Assembly (NCBI RefSeq): GCF_910578445.1
Contig: NZ_CAJTQC010000041.1
Location: 1 to 10,257, forward strand
Origin: an uncultured Duncaniella sp.
Lineage (GTDB): Bacteria > Bacteroidota > Bacteroidia > Bacteroidales > Muribaculaceae
Length of the DNA: 10,257 nt
Direction of reading: 5' to 3'
This document shows, in pieces, positions 1 through 5,827 of the stretch; position 1 is the stretch's first letter, and each line of letters begins with the position of its first letter. The translations under genes were made by a program, and so were the position numbers. Below the pieces are notes generated by a model. That model was given only the letters and a program-made list of their open reading frames with translations. It searched no databases and was not told the DNA's origin.

Positions 1-44
1 AAAAAGGACGAAGTGTAAGCCTGATAAAAAGGCGTGACGCGGCA

Positions 45-272
45 TTGGTGAGACGCTATCATTACTGGACGGAAGTTCAACGCCTCCGATTTGATGACGC
101 GCTGCGCGTACTGTCAGAGCAGGAGTTCTTTTTGAGCGAACAACGCATAATGGCGATCATCAGAACTGCCAGTCGTAGGCCTGAAATGAAACCATGTGAA
201 CCCGTGCCAAAAGTCAAAAAGCCACGAATCACGCAAGCGCAACTTGATATGCTGCGCGATGAAGATGCTTGA
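45..272 (+). CDS. small conserved-looking hypothetical protein, about 75 aa
   Basis: A short, highly charged reading frame beginning TTG-GTG (Met-Val-Arg-Arg-Tyr) and ending with TGA just before a strong terminator. No family is recognised. The protein is rich in Arg and Glu, is predicted to be mostly helical in its first 45 residues (EVQRLRFDDALRVLSEQEFF), and has a basic, proline-containing tail (PKVKKPRITQAQLDML). There is no signal peptide or membrane segment, so a cytoplasmic protein is expected. The frame is open to the left edge of the window, so the start is uncertain: TTG at 45 and GTG at 48 are the only nearby candidates and there is no ATG. Another frame ends KKDEV-stop at position 18, possibly the tail of an upstream gene, which would favour a start near 45. 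The terminator directly behind it supports this being the last gene of a transcript. Confidence 0.55.
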   Translation: MVRRYHYWTEVQRLRFDDALRVLSEQEFFLSEQRIMAIIRTASRRPEMKPCEPVPKVKKPRITQAQLDMLRDEDA

Positions 273-288
273 TGGTTGTTGAACGTAG

Positions 289-326
289 AGAAAGGCGATC
301 AGTCAGTTTTTGACGATCGCCTTTCT
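289..326 (+). terminator. intrinsic terminator after the small hypothetical gene
   Basis: AGAAAGGCGATC (289-300) pairs perfectly with GATCGCCTTTCT (315-326). The stem continues inward with GTCA/TGAC after a one-base bulge, leaving a small T-rich loop. The run of U after the stem is short and interrupted. The arms are near-symmetrical (A-rich left, T-rich right), so it may also act on transcripts from the other side. Confidence 0.75.
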
Positions 327-347
327 TGTGTCTGGACTCTATCGGAA

Positions 348-392
348 TTTTTGCTATTTGAAAAAAACTTTTTTTGCTATTTGAAAAAAACT
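348..392. repeat. two-copy perfect tandem repeat, 22 bp with 23-bp period
   Basis: A unit of the form TTTTTGCTATTTGAAAAAA plus ACT occurs at 348-369 and again at 371-392 with no mismatch. Each copy centres on CTATTTGA. The pair is bracketed by TCGGA (342-346) and TCCGA (392-396). It lies in the 80-bp AT-rich gap just before the large repeat-protein frame, where a promoter would be expected. TATTTG only partly resembles the Bacteroidetes -7 element TAnnTTTG. Confidence 0.85.
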
Positions 393-408
393 CCGACAGT
401 TAACCAAT

Positions 409-3400
409 TTGGTATGTGAAGTTCAGCATGCGTCGGATATTCCTTACTTAAAATGTACATCGACTTGTGGAAGTATTTTTTCCGGACGCGCATTGTCGGA
501 TGCTGAACGTTTCTATATGATTCCGGAGGAGGTGGAGGCTTCAAAGGTCAGTCTAGAGTATGCAAACAGGCTGATAAGATTCAAGGGGACGATTAAGAGT
601 ATACAGTCACAAAAAGCAGTAATTAAGGAATCTGGTAAAGTTACAATCTTTGGAGCTACGTCATGTATAGAAAACTACAGCTATCTGTTTGTCGGTATGT
701 TGGAAAGTATGGGTTCAGACATATATGCATATATAGACAAGGATTCAGAGGTGAAGTCCGCACCGATAAGTTGGTCGGTAGATGGATATGTCAATATTGA
801 TGGCGCGGGGAGTGTGAAGGTAGAGGGTGATGAAGGGGAGAATGTGGTGTCGGATGGTGGTGTGGTGAAGCTGACTGCAACGCCGGCAGAAGGATATGAG
901 TTTGTCAGATGGACTCTCAACGGGAAAGAGGTGTCGACCGAAGAGCAGTATACTACTGATCCGGTGCTATGCGACATAGGATATGTGGCGGTATTTGCCA
1001 AAGAGAATGTAGCTGTCATGGAGTGTGATGTGACGGTGTCGTCAAGTGATGCCGAGATGGGTGAAGTGAGCGTATCCTCTGGCAGAGTCGTGGTCGGCAC
1101 ATCGGTTACGGTCAGGGCTGTAGCGCGTCAGGGAGCGCGTTTTGAAGGCTGGTATGATGGTGAGAAGAAGATGTCGGGTGAGGCCGATTATACTTTTTCG
1201 GTGGAGTCGTCGACATCATTGACCGCACGGTTTGTAAAGATCTGGACAGTGACATACGAGAAGCCTTCGCATGGTGAGATAGAAGTGGTGTGTGATGGGC
1301 AGACAGTCGTTTCGGGTGGCACGGTAGATGATGGAAAGTATGTGACGGTGACTGTTCGTCCGGCTTCGAACTATGTGGTGCAGTCGATTATGGTAGATGG
1401 CATGGCTATGACTGCCGATAGTAGCGCCTCGTTTGCAGTAGAGAGTGATATTTCGGTCAGTGCTGATATCTGTGAAGCAGTGCTGCCGCAGGAGAGTCTG
1501 GCGGGGCTGCTTGACGGCTCTGCGGCTGTCAATTCACTTGTCAGTATAGGCATGCCTCTGACGGTAGTGGCTGTGGTAGGCAATAGTCGAGATGCGGTGG
1601 TGACCGATGGCGATCGACTGTTGCTGTTGTCAAATCATCCGGCTTATACAGGCGACTGGAAGCCGGAGGAGGGTGCTGTCTTGTCGGATGTGACAGGACG
1701 TTATGAGGTGAGTTCTACCGCCGGTTCGCCTAAGATAGTGCTTATGGGAGCTCCGGTGACAGTATCGGGGTCAAAGCGTGAAGCTCCGGTGTCGGATGTG
1801 GCATTTGCCGATTTGTATGCCGACCGCAAGTCGTCAAATAACCGTATGCTGCGGCTGCGAGGTGTCAATGTCTACCTGGGAATGGTCAATCCGGTGTGTC
1901 GCAATATCGGACAGTATCCCGACGACGAGCAGCTGATCAGACTTTCGCATGAAAACAACTCGCTTGAGATCACAACTGAGATGAAGAGGGATGCAAATTG
2001 GACGCGGCTGATGGATCTGACAGGTTTTGTCCATGAGGTGGCGGGTGAGCTTGGCTTTCATGTGCTGACGATGCAGCCGGCCACAGATATGCCGGATGAC
2101 AACCGTGTGCTTGTGAATCTGACAGCAAGTCCGACGTCGGGCGGAAAAGTATGGATAGCGGATGATGAAACGGCTGTGCAGCGTAGCTGTGAGGCCGGAG
2201 ATCGGATGATGATAAATGCTGTTGCTGCAGATGGCTATGTGTTTGAGGGGTGGAATGCCGGTGGAATATCGGTGGGGGCTGAAGCCTCAATGGAGTATCA
2301 GGTGTGGGGCAATACGACACTTACGGCCGTGTTCAGTGTCGCCGGTATTGATCCTGTGCCTCCGGTTGATCCTGATGATCCGCAGAAAGAGCGTCATAAG
2401 CTGACATTGCGCAACGGTGGCAACGGTTCGATGACGGTGACAACAGCCGATGGCATGGAGGTAGCCGACGGAGAGATGGTGGAGGAGGGCACACGACTAA
2501 CTGTGACGTTAACGGCTGACAGGATGTATCTGCCTTCACAGCTCAAAGTCAACGGCGTGCCGGTTGGACAGGAACCGGACGGCACCTACTGTGTGACTGT
2601 AACGGGGCCGACAGAACTGCTGAGCGTCTTTGTGTCTGATGCCACAGGTGTGTATCATTTGCGTGTGGCCTCCCGCAGTCCGGAGGGCTGCAGCGGCGGC
2701 AAGGTATGGATAGACAGCGACGGCGTGACTGCTGTAGAGGCACGCTATGGCGAGTCGCACGCGTTCTATGCCGATGCGTCAGCCGGATTTACCTTCGTGG
2801 GGTGGATATACGAGGGTGGTACTTCAGGCCCTGGGGATGGCAGCCGTTTTGAATGGCCCGGCCAGGGGGATCTGTCGCTTGTCGCGGTGTTTGATCACGC
2901 AATCAAGGCCGAGCGCACAGTGAGTGTGCGTTCGGCTGATCCGACAAAGGGTAGGGCGGAGATCGTCGGTGAGCCTGTCGGTGTCCAGTCGGTCACAAGC
3001 AGGGCAGTGGTGCGTATAAGAGCCGTTGCAGCATCGGAGTATGACCGCTTTGTCGAGTGGACTGTCAACGGCGAGGTATGGAATGAGCCGGAGATAGAAC
3101 TGTCGGGCGATGCGGATATGGAATGTGTGGCTTATTTTGCTTCGGATTATCCGGTGGTGTTTGGTTCTATAGGGCAGGGGACGATGACATGCACCATGTC
3201 GGACATTCCGTTTGAATCGGGGACTGTGGTTGCCGACGGTGCGAAGATTGGCGTAGTGCTGTCGTCGGCAGACCATCATCATATTGAATCCTTAACGGTC
3301 AACGGTCAGGAGATGCTGAGCCGCTATCTTGATGCCCCCTCGGGATTCGTCCTTTCGGTGCGAAGCCCGACCGATATAGCGGCGGTGTTTGCCATCGACC

Positions 3401-3828
3401 GTCACCGTCTGCTGATCGGGCGTCATCTTCACGGGAATCTCACGGTGTATCGGTCGGTGGGTGCCGATGGCCTCGGCACCGGCGATCCGGTGGCATCAGA
3501 GATATATCACGACTATGGCTCGACGCTGTATGTGTTTGCATCGGCGGCTGAAGGTTATCGGCTGAAGGAGATAACTGTCGGCGGGCGGACGCTGGATATG
3601 TCGGCAGGCTACGGAACGATCGTAGTCACGGGTGATATGGCGCTCGGTTGTGAGTTCGAGCAGATACCGACGTCGCTTACAGTCGTAGCCGGCGATGAGA
3701 CCGAAAGCGGCGACGGAGAATGGTTTGATCTCAATGGCCGTCGTGTTGGGCGCAGTGCTGTAAGGCCAGGCAGCGTGTATATTTACCGCAGCCGCGACGG
3801 AGCGGTGAGCAAGATTGTGGCGCGTTGA
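409..3828 (+). CDS. large InlB/Flg_new-like repeat surface protein, probably missing its 5' end
   Basis: An uninterrupted 1,139-codon frame. It contains about nine copies of an 80-residue beta-rich module with the signature (L)TA-P-EGYxFxxWxxxG...AVF, as in Listeria-Bacteroides InlB B-like repeats. Three copies lie at about residues 125-360, and six at about 567-1085. Between them (about 362-565) is a different module ending in NNRMLRLRGV and a FVHEV motif, resembling OB-like domains of Bacteroidetes surface proteins. The tail (about 1085-1139) carries WFDLNGRRV, VYIYRS and SKIVAR, like the compact C-terminal sorting or anchoring tails common in Bacteroidales. An extracellular adhesin-like or matrix role is inferred from the repeats. 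The start is doubtful: 409 is TTG, the frame is closed by TGA at 382, the first ATG is at codon 37 (517), and no signal peptide is visible. Residues about 37-60 (NRLIRFKGTI) resemble the second half of the OB-like module, so the frame seems to begin mid-domain. The first 370 bp are AT-richer than the rest. It may be a 5'-truncated pseudogene. Confidence 0.75.
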   Translation: MVCEVQHASDIPYLKCTSTCGSIFSGRALSDAERFYMIPEEVEASKVSLEYANRLIRFKGTIKSIQSQKAVIKESGKVTIFGATSCIENYSYLFVGMLESMGSDIYAYIDKDSEVKSAPISWSVDGYVNIDGAGSVKVEGDEGENVVSDGGVVKLTATPAEGYEFVRWTLNGKEVSTEEQYTTDPVLCDIGYVAVFAKENVAVMECDVTVSSSDAEMGEVSVSSGRVVVGTSVTVRAVARQGARFEGWYDGEKKMSGEADYTFSVESSTSLTARFVKIWTVTYEKPSHGEIEVVCDGQTVVSGGTVDDGKYVTVTVRPASNYVVQSIMVDGMAMTADSSASFAVESDISVSADICEAVLPQESLAGLLDGSAAVNSLVSIGMPLTVVAVVGNSRDAVVTDGDRLLLLSNHPAYTGDWKPEEGAVLSDVTGRYEVSSTAGSPKIVLMGAPVTVSGSKREAPVSDVAFADLYADRKSSNNRMLRLRGVNVYLGMVNPVCRNIGQYPDDEQLIRLSHENNSLEITTEMKRDANWTRLMDLTGFVHEVAGELGFHVLTMQPATDMPDDNRVLVNLTASPTSGGKVWIADDETAVQRSCEAGDRMMINAVAADGYVFEGWNAGGISVGAEASMEYQVWGNTTLTAVFSVAGIDPVPPVDPDDPQKERHKLTLRNGGNGSMTVTTADGMEVADGEMVEEGTRLTVTLTADRMYLPSQLKVNGVPVGQEPDGTYCVTVTGPTELLSVFVSDATGVYHLRVASRSPEGCSGGKVWIDSDGVTAVEARYGESHAFYADASAGFTFVGWIYEGGTSGPGDGSRFEWPGQGDLSLVAVFDHAIKAERTVSVRSADPTKGRAEIVGEPVGVQSVTSRAVVRIRAVAASEYDRFVEWTVNGEVWNEPEIELSGDADMECVAYFASDYPVVFGSIGQGTMTCTMSDIPFESGTVVADGAKIGVVLSSADHHHIESLTVNGQEMLSRYLDAPSGFVLSVRSPTDIAAVFAIDRHRLLIGRHLHGNLTVYRSVGADGLGTGDPVASEIYHDYGSTLYVFASAAEGYRLKEITVGGRTLDMSAGYGTIVVTGDMALGCEFEQIPTSLTVVAGDETESGDGEWFDLNGRRVGRSAVRPGSVYIYRSRDGAVSKIVAR

Positions 3829-3843
3829 CAGGTGTGTATGTGT

Positions 3844-3891
3844 CGAAAACGAGTGTGTTGTAGTCCACTGGACTTTCCGGCATCGTTTTCG
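3844..3891. repeat. nested inverted repeats after the surface-protein gene
   Basis: CGAAAACGA (3844-3852) is complementary to TCGTTTTCG (3883-3891). Inside lies a second hairpin, AGTCCA/TGGACT (3862-3874), with one central base. It starts 15 bp after the stop codon of the large gene. It could be a 3' UTR structure that protects or terminates the transcript, or a protein-binding cruciform. No T-run follows directly. Confidence 0.6.
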
Positions 3892-3907
3892 CTATCGGAA
3901 TAAAAAC

Positions 3908-3947
3908 ATGGCCATGTGTCAGATTGTGGTGCCTGACACATGGCCAT
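3908..3947. terminator. 15-bp perfect hairpin, likely terminator
   Basis: ATGGCCATGTGTCAG (3908-3922) and CTGACACATGGCCAT (3933-3947) pair perfectly around a 10-base loop. The left arm itself contains the 12-bp palindrome ACATGGCCATGT. Only a weak T-tract (TCTTTAT) follows on the plus strand, and an A-run (TAAAAA) precedes it, which would be a U-run for minus-strand transcripts. It may therefore terminate in both directions. Confidence 0.65.
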
Positions 3948-4292
3948 CGTCTTTATGTTGATTGCTGATTAATTTAGCAGAGGTCTGTCGTTTCAGTCGG
4001 GTGGACAGTGCGCACGATGTGTTTTATGGTGTTCCTTATCCCGAACTCGCGTAGATAGATTGTGGATACTTCAAATAGAGAGTAGAGAGCTCAAATAGAG
4101 CGCGTAGATTTCAAATAGAGTGAGCCATGCAAGTTTTTTATTTCAGACTGTGATGTTGAAACATATCAGCGGGTGTTTCGTAATGGCATGATTTGTTGTG
4201 GGTTGTTGGTGTGTTTATGCGTATTATGGATGCTTTTGTTTATGATTTTATGGAGTGTCGGTAAAAAAACATGATATGTTGCATCAGAAAAA
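3948..4292. other. intergenic stretch without a recognisable gene
   Basis: No convincing coding frame is seen on either strand. The stretch is G/T-rich on the plus strand from about 4170 to 4260. The only ordered structure is the three-copy motif array at 4071-4120, plus short partial repeats such as CGCGTAGAT (near 4047 and again at 4101) and GTTTATG (two copies near 4213-4245). Confidence 0.6.
4071..4120. repeat. three TCAAATAGAG motifs at exact 20-bp spacing
   Basis: TCAAATAGAG occurs at 4071-4080, 4091-4100 and 4111-4120. The 10-bp intervals between copies (AGTAGAGAGC and CGCGTAGATT) differ from each other. A 20-bp period puts the copies on about the same face of the helix (two turns), which suits cooperative binding by a protein. 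Read on the minus strand the motif is CTCTATTTGA, which shares CTATTTGA with the tandem repeat at 348-392 on the other side of the large gene. Confidence 0.85.
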
Positions 4293-4324
4293 TTTGCACA
4301 GTTCGAAAAAAAAATCTAACTTTG
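4293..4324 (+). promoter_or_regulatory. Bacteroidetes-type promoter for tRNA-Leu
   Basis: TTTG at 4293-4296 and TAACTTTG at 4317-4324, separated by 20 bp, match the known Bacteroides sigma-ABfr consensus (TTTG, 19-21 bp, TAnnTTTG) without a mismatch. The start of transcription should fall near 4331. The short leader contains a CCCC-AGA-GGGG mini-hairpin (4335-4345) before the mature tRNA. Confidence 0.85.
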
Positions 4325-4366
4325 CAACGCAAAACCCCAGAGGGGGTGTAAAAGTAATAAATTATT

Positions 4367-4447
4367 GCCCAGGTGGCGGAATGGTAGACGCGCTCGTTTC
4401 AGGTGCGAGTGCTGCGAGGCGTGCAGGTTCGAGTCCTGTTCTGGGCA
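4367..4447 (+). tRNA. tRNA-Leu (anticodon CAG)
   Basis: A class II tRNA reads CUG leucine codons. The acceptor strands are GCCCAGG (4367-4373) and TCTGGGC (4440-4446), with discriminator A at 4447. The anticodon arm CTCGT/GCGAG has the loop TTCAGGT, giving anticodon CAG. A long variable arm (TGCTGCGAGGCGT region) is typical of Leu. The T-loop is TTCGAGT. The CCA end is not encoded (CCG follows), so it must be added after transcription. Its 3' half is the likely attachment site for the mobile element on the right. Confidence 0.95.
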
Positions 4448-4450
4448 CCG
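4420..4450. other. putative ICE attachment site (att) at the tRNA-Leu 3' end
   Basis: Everything to the right is transfer-element DNA (mob and tra genes), and everything to the left looks chromosomal, so the boundary falls at or just after the tRNA 3' half. Tyrosine-recombinase elements commonly integrate at tRNA 3' ends and rebuild the tRNA. The exact core cannot be set without the second copy, which would lie beyond the window. Confidence 0.5.
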
Positions 4451-4452
4451 TA

Positions 4453-4492
4453 AAATCCCGTAACTCATTGAAAATCAAGAGTTACGGGATTT
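4453..4492 (+). terminator. strong intrinsic terminator behind tRNA-Leu
   Basis: AAATCCCGTAACTC (4453-4466) pairs perfectly with GAGTTACGGGATTT (4479-4492). Inside, TTGA/TCAA can continue the stem around an AAA loop. TCTCTTTTAATTTTT follows. It ends the tRNA transcript. Because it lies on the element side of the tRNA 3' end, it may be supplied by the inserted element and replace the original terminator; this is an inference. Confidence 0.85.
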
Positions 4493-4504
4493 CTCTTTTA
4501 ATTT

Positions 4505-4554
4505 TTGTCCCCCGATTGTCCCCCAAATCATTTCTTATCCAAAAATTGTCCCCG
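4505..4554. repeat. three TTGTCCCC direct repeats next to the att site
   Basis: TTGTCCCCC occurs at 4505-4513 and 4516-4524, and TTGTCCCCG at 4546-4554. The first two are spaced by 11 bp (about one helical turn) and the third lies 30 bp further on. Position and spacing suggest arm-type sites for the integrase or an excision factor at the element's left end; the function is inferred. Confidence 0.6.
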
Positions 4555-4774
4555 ATATTCAGCGTTTTTTTAGGCCGTTGGTCAAGTATTACAAAAGTGA
4601 GCGTTAAATATTTTAACAGATAGTGGGTGTTTATATTATTAATAAATGTTAAATATTAGGTCTGAAATTCCATTGCCTTTTATTTGTCACTATTCAATTC
4701 CACTATTCCTATCCATTGTTTCGGCCTTTGGTTCAAGTCCAGAATCATTTTAGAATTAGAACAAATCACGCTTT
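4555..4774. other. AT-rich non-coding left end of the element
   Basis: No supportable gene, promoter or RNA is seen. The sequence is AT-rich with scattered TTAAATATT-type words (two near 4606-4657), consistent with a non-coding recombination arm. Confidence 0.45.
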
Positions 4775-4942
4775 TCAGCATCCACCTTTGCGTTTGGTAT
4801 CGCGTTTAGGTCTGCATTTGGGTAGGCATTTGATTTCACATCATGTCACGCATAATCATTTGCGCCGGCTGTTGCCTCCTGAATGACTTTCTACCCCACA
4901 TTCAGCACAGCTCTCACCGCAGGGAACAGACTCACTATTCAT
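4775..4942 (-). pseudogene. cysteine-rich small reading frame interrupted by two TGA codons
   Basis: Read from ATG at 4942, the frame gives 28 residues with the pattern PCGESCAECG, then TGA, LCVT, TGA, and a Cys/Lys/Arg-rich run containing CEIKCLPKCRPKR that ends with GGC-stop at 4775-4777. In all this is 56 codons, with eight Cys including those after the stops. The clustered Cys on both sides of the stops suggest one original small metal-binding-like protein that has decayed. Alternatives are a real 28-residue peptide ending at 4856, or chance. It sits 39 bp downstream of the small membrane-protein gene and could share its transcript. Confidence 0.3.
4779..4838. repeat. degenerate 12-bp periodic repeat
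   Basis: Units CGTTTGGTATCG (4791), CGTTTAGGTCTG (4803), CATTTGGGTAGG (4815) and CATTTGATTTCA (4827) follow one another at exactly 12 bp, with a weaker unit before them at 4779. On the minus strand they read as tetrapeptides K-C-L-P, K-C-R-P, K-R-D-T in the frame of the cysteine-rich relic, so the repeat may have arisen in coding sequence. Confidence 0.6.
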
Positions 4943-4981
4943 GTCACGTCAAAATCCTGCCAACAACCCACGACGGATTTA

Positions 4982-5191
4982 TCAATATGTGACCGGGTGG
5001 CGTGACCGATATGCTCGGTAAATTTTATGCCATACCCAAACCAAGAATTGCCAGCCGAGCCTTAAAACGGTTCTGACTATCCATAAACAACCCTTCGCTG
5101 AAAGTTTCAGCAGATACAGCCCGAATCTGAGCAGCAGGAATATCACCGTGAATACCGGCACAAGGAAAATCATAAGCAGAAGTTCAAACAT
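4982..5191 (-). CDS. small hydrophobic membrane protein, 69 aa
   Basis: The family is not recognised. From ATG at 5191 the protein has a strongly hydrophobic N-terminal half (about residues 2-29, LLLMIFLVPVFTVIFLLLRFG) and a second amphipathic to hydrophobic stretch (about 35-57, rich in Trp, Leu and Val). It ends in a basic tail (YRAYRSRHPVTY). This fits one or two inner-membrane helices with a cytoplasmic basic end. A well-formed promoter 43 bp upstream on the same strand supports it as a real gene. It is transcribed toward the att site, away from the mob and tra genes. Its role in the element (membrane anchoring, entry exclusion or other) cannot be told from sequence. Confidence 0.55.
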   Translation of the reverse strand: MFELLLMIFLVPVFTVIFLLLRFGLYLLKLSAKGCLWIVRTVLRLGWQFLVWVWHKIYRAYRSRHPVTY

Positions 5192-5233
5192 GACAGTCTT
5201 GTTTTAATACGTCCCAACACTATTATTGGAATG

Positions 5234-5265
5234 TAAATATACTAAAAATCAGCGAGTTAAGCAAA
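5234..5265 (-). promoter_or_regulatory. promoter for the small membrane protein
   Basis: On the minus strand TTTG (complement of 5262-5265) and TATATTTA (complement of 5234-5241) are separated by 20 bp. This matches the Bacteroidetes consensus except for the last base of the -7 box. The predicted start near 5227 leaves a leader of about 36 nt before the ATG at 5191. Confidence 0.6.
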
Positions 5266-5284
5266 TTTCAGACCTTAAAAAACC

Positions 5285-5377
5285 TTATAAATCAAGAGCT
5301 TGTGCCGTTTTGTCGTGTATCGGAGCTTCCATTTCTTTATCCCTTGAAGCCTTGTTGACTTCTTCCCTGAAAGCCAT
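5285..5377 (-). CDS. possible 30-aa peptide or 3' remnant of a gene
   Basis: From ATG at 5377 a charged 30-residue peptide (begins MAFREEVNKASRDKEMEAP, ends AQALDL) is encoded, stopping 20 bp before the promoter of the membrane protein. The same frame stays open upstream to about 5470 without another ATG and with less protein-like content. Composition favours coding, but the length is too small to be sure. It could be the 3' end of a decayed gene. Confidence 0.2.
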   Translation of the reverse strand: MAFREEVNKASRDKEMEAPIHDKTAQALDL

Positions 5378-5478
5378 AAAGACACTATGTATTGCGCATA
5401 CATTTATTATGACTGTGTTCCATAATGAAATACTGATATGATGATAGCTTATATTGCAGGCTTGATATTACATAGGCA

Positions 5479-5533
5479 ATAATGTTGGATAGCATTATCA
5501 ATTTGTCTCTTGATGAAATGAAGTTTATATTTC
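5479..5533 (+). promoter_or_regulatory. candidate promoter with operator-like inverted repeat upstream of mob genes
   Basis: TTTG (5502-5505) and TATATTTC (5526-5533) are separated by 20 bp; seven of eight -7 positions match. An inverted repeat ATAATG-8-CATTAT (5479-5498) ends 3 bp before the TTTG, where a regulator could act. It points toward the mob genes but would leave a leader of about 290 nt containing the large palindrome. No closer consensus promoter was found for the mob genes. Confidence 0.4.
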
Positions 5534-5714
5534 TTGCAGACATATAGTCTTGATGTCATACAGGATTATGGCCATGATGCCTTGCATATATACATATATA
5601 TAGGTATAATCAATAAAAGGTGTCCAAACCGTATGATTGGTATTGTTGCGGTGAGTAACTTCGTGGGTGAATGAACTGAGGACGGGAGTGTACCAGTGTT
5701 GCAGAGTTTAGGTA
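5534..5714. other. AT-rich non-coding leader before the palindrome
   Basis: No gene is supported here. The notable items are an alternating purine-pyrimidine run (ATATATACATATATATA, about 5586-5602), which would melt easily, and the AAAGGTGTCCAAA motif at 5616-5628. Together with the palindrome that follows, this fits a relaxosome assembly region. Confidence 0.45.
5616..5628 (+). repeat. AAAGGTGTCCAAA motif, copy 1 (before mob genes)
   Basis: This 13-bp sequence recurs in the same orientation at 7994-8006, before traA. The two copies bracket the whole candidate oriT, mob-accessory and relaxase module. Confidence 0.6.
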
Positions 5715-5785
5715 GCAAGTTGTGCTTTTCTCCGTACAAAACCAAGTTTTGACCGTAGAAAAGCGACTTGCCGACCACTCCGTGG
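5715..5785 (+). other. candidate origin of transfer (oriT) palindrome
   Basis: A 57-bp imperfect inverted repeat (5715-5771) has GCAAGT, CTTTTCT and CAAAAC on the left arm matched by GTTTTG, AGAAAAG and ACTTGC on the right around a CAA centre. A second small inverted repeat CCAC-TCC-GTGG follows at 5775-5785. It lies 56 bp before the accessory mobilization gene and its relaxase, the usual place of oriT in Bacteroides mobile elements. The nick site is not identifiable by eye. Confidence 0.55.
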
Positions 5786-5827
5786 CGGTGGGAAATCACT
5801 TCGTACCTCGTGAATTAATCTTAGAAT

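Noticed and set aside
681..1100. 139-residue Ser/Thr-rich minus-strand frame
   Set aside because: It is the antisense of the Val/Asp/Gly-rich InlB-like repeats; Ser/Thr richness comes from the codon bias of the sense strand.
4071..4120. Miniature CRISPR array
   Set aside because: Repeats of 10 bp with 10-bp intervals are far too short for CRISPR, and no cas gene is nearby.
4255..4623. 122-residue plus-strand reading frame
   Set aside because: It runs straight through the tRNA-Leu promoter, the tRNA and its terminator; the translation over the tRNA is a well-known false protein.
5226..5441. 71-residue plus-strand reading frame starting at TTG
   Set aside because: Its start overlaps the minus-strand promoter, it uses a rare start codon and shows no recognisable pattern.
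5566..5799. 77-residue minus-strand reading frame
   Set aside because: It covers the palindrome and the AT-repeat, has no promoter or family pattern, and its hydrophobic end comes from the ATATAT run.
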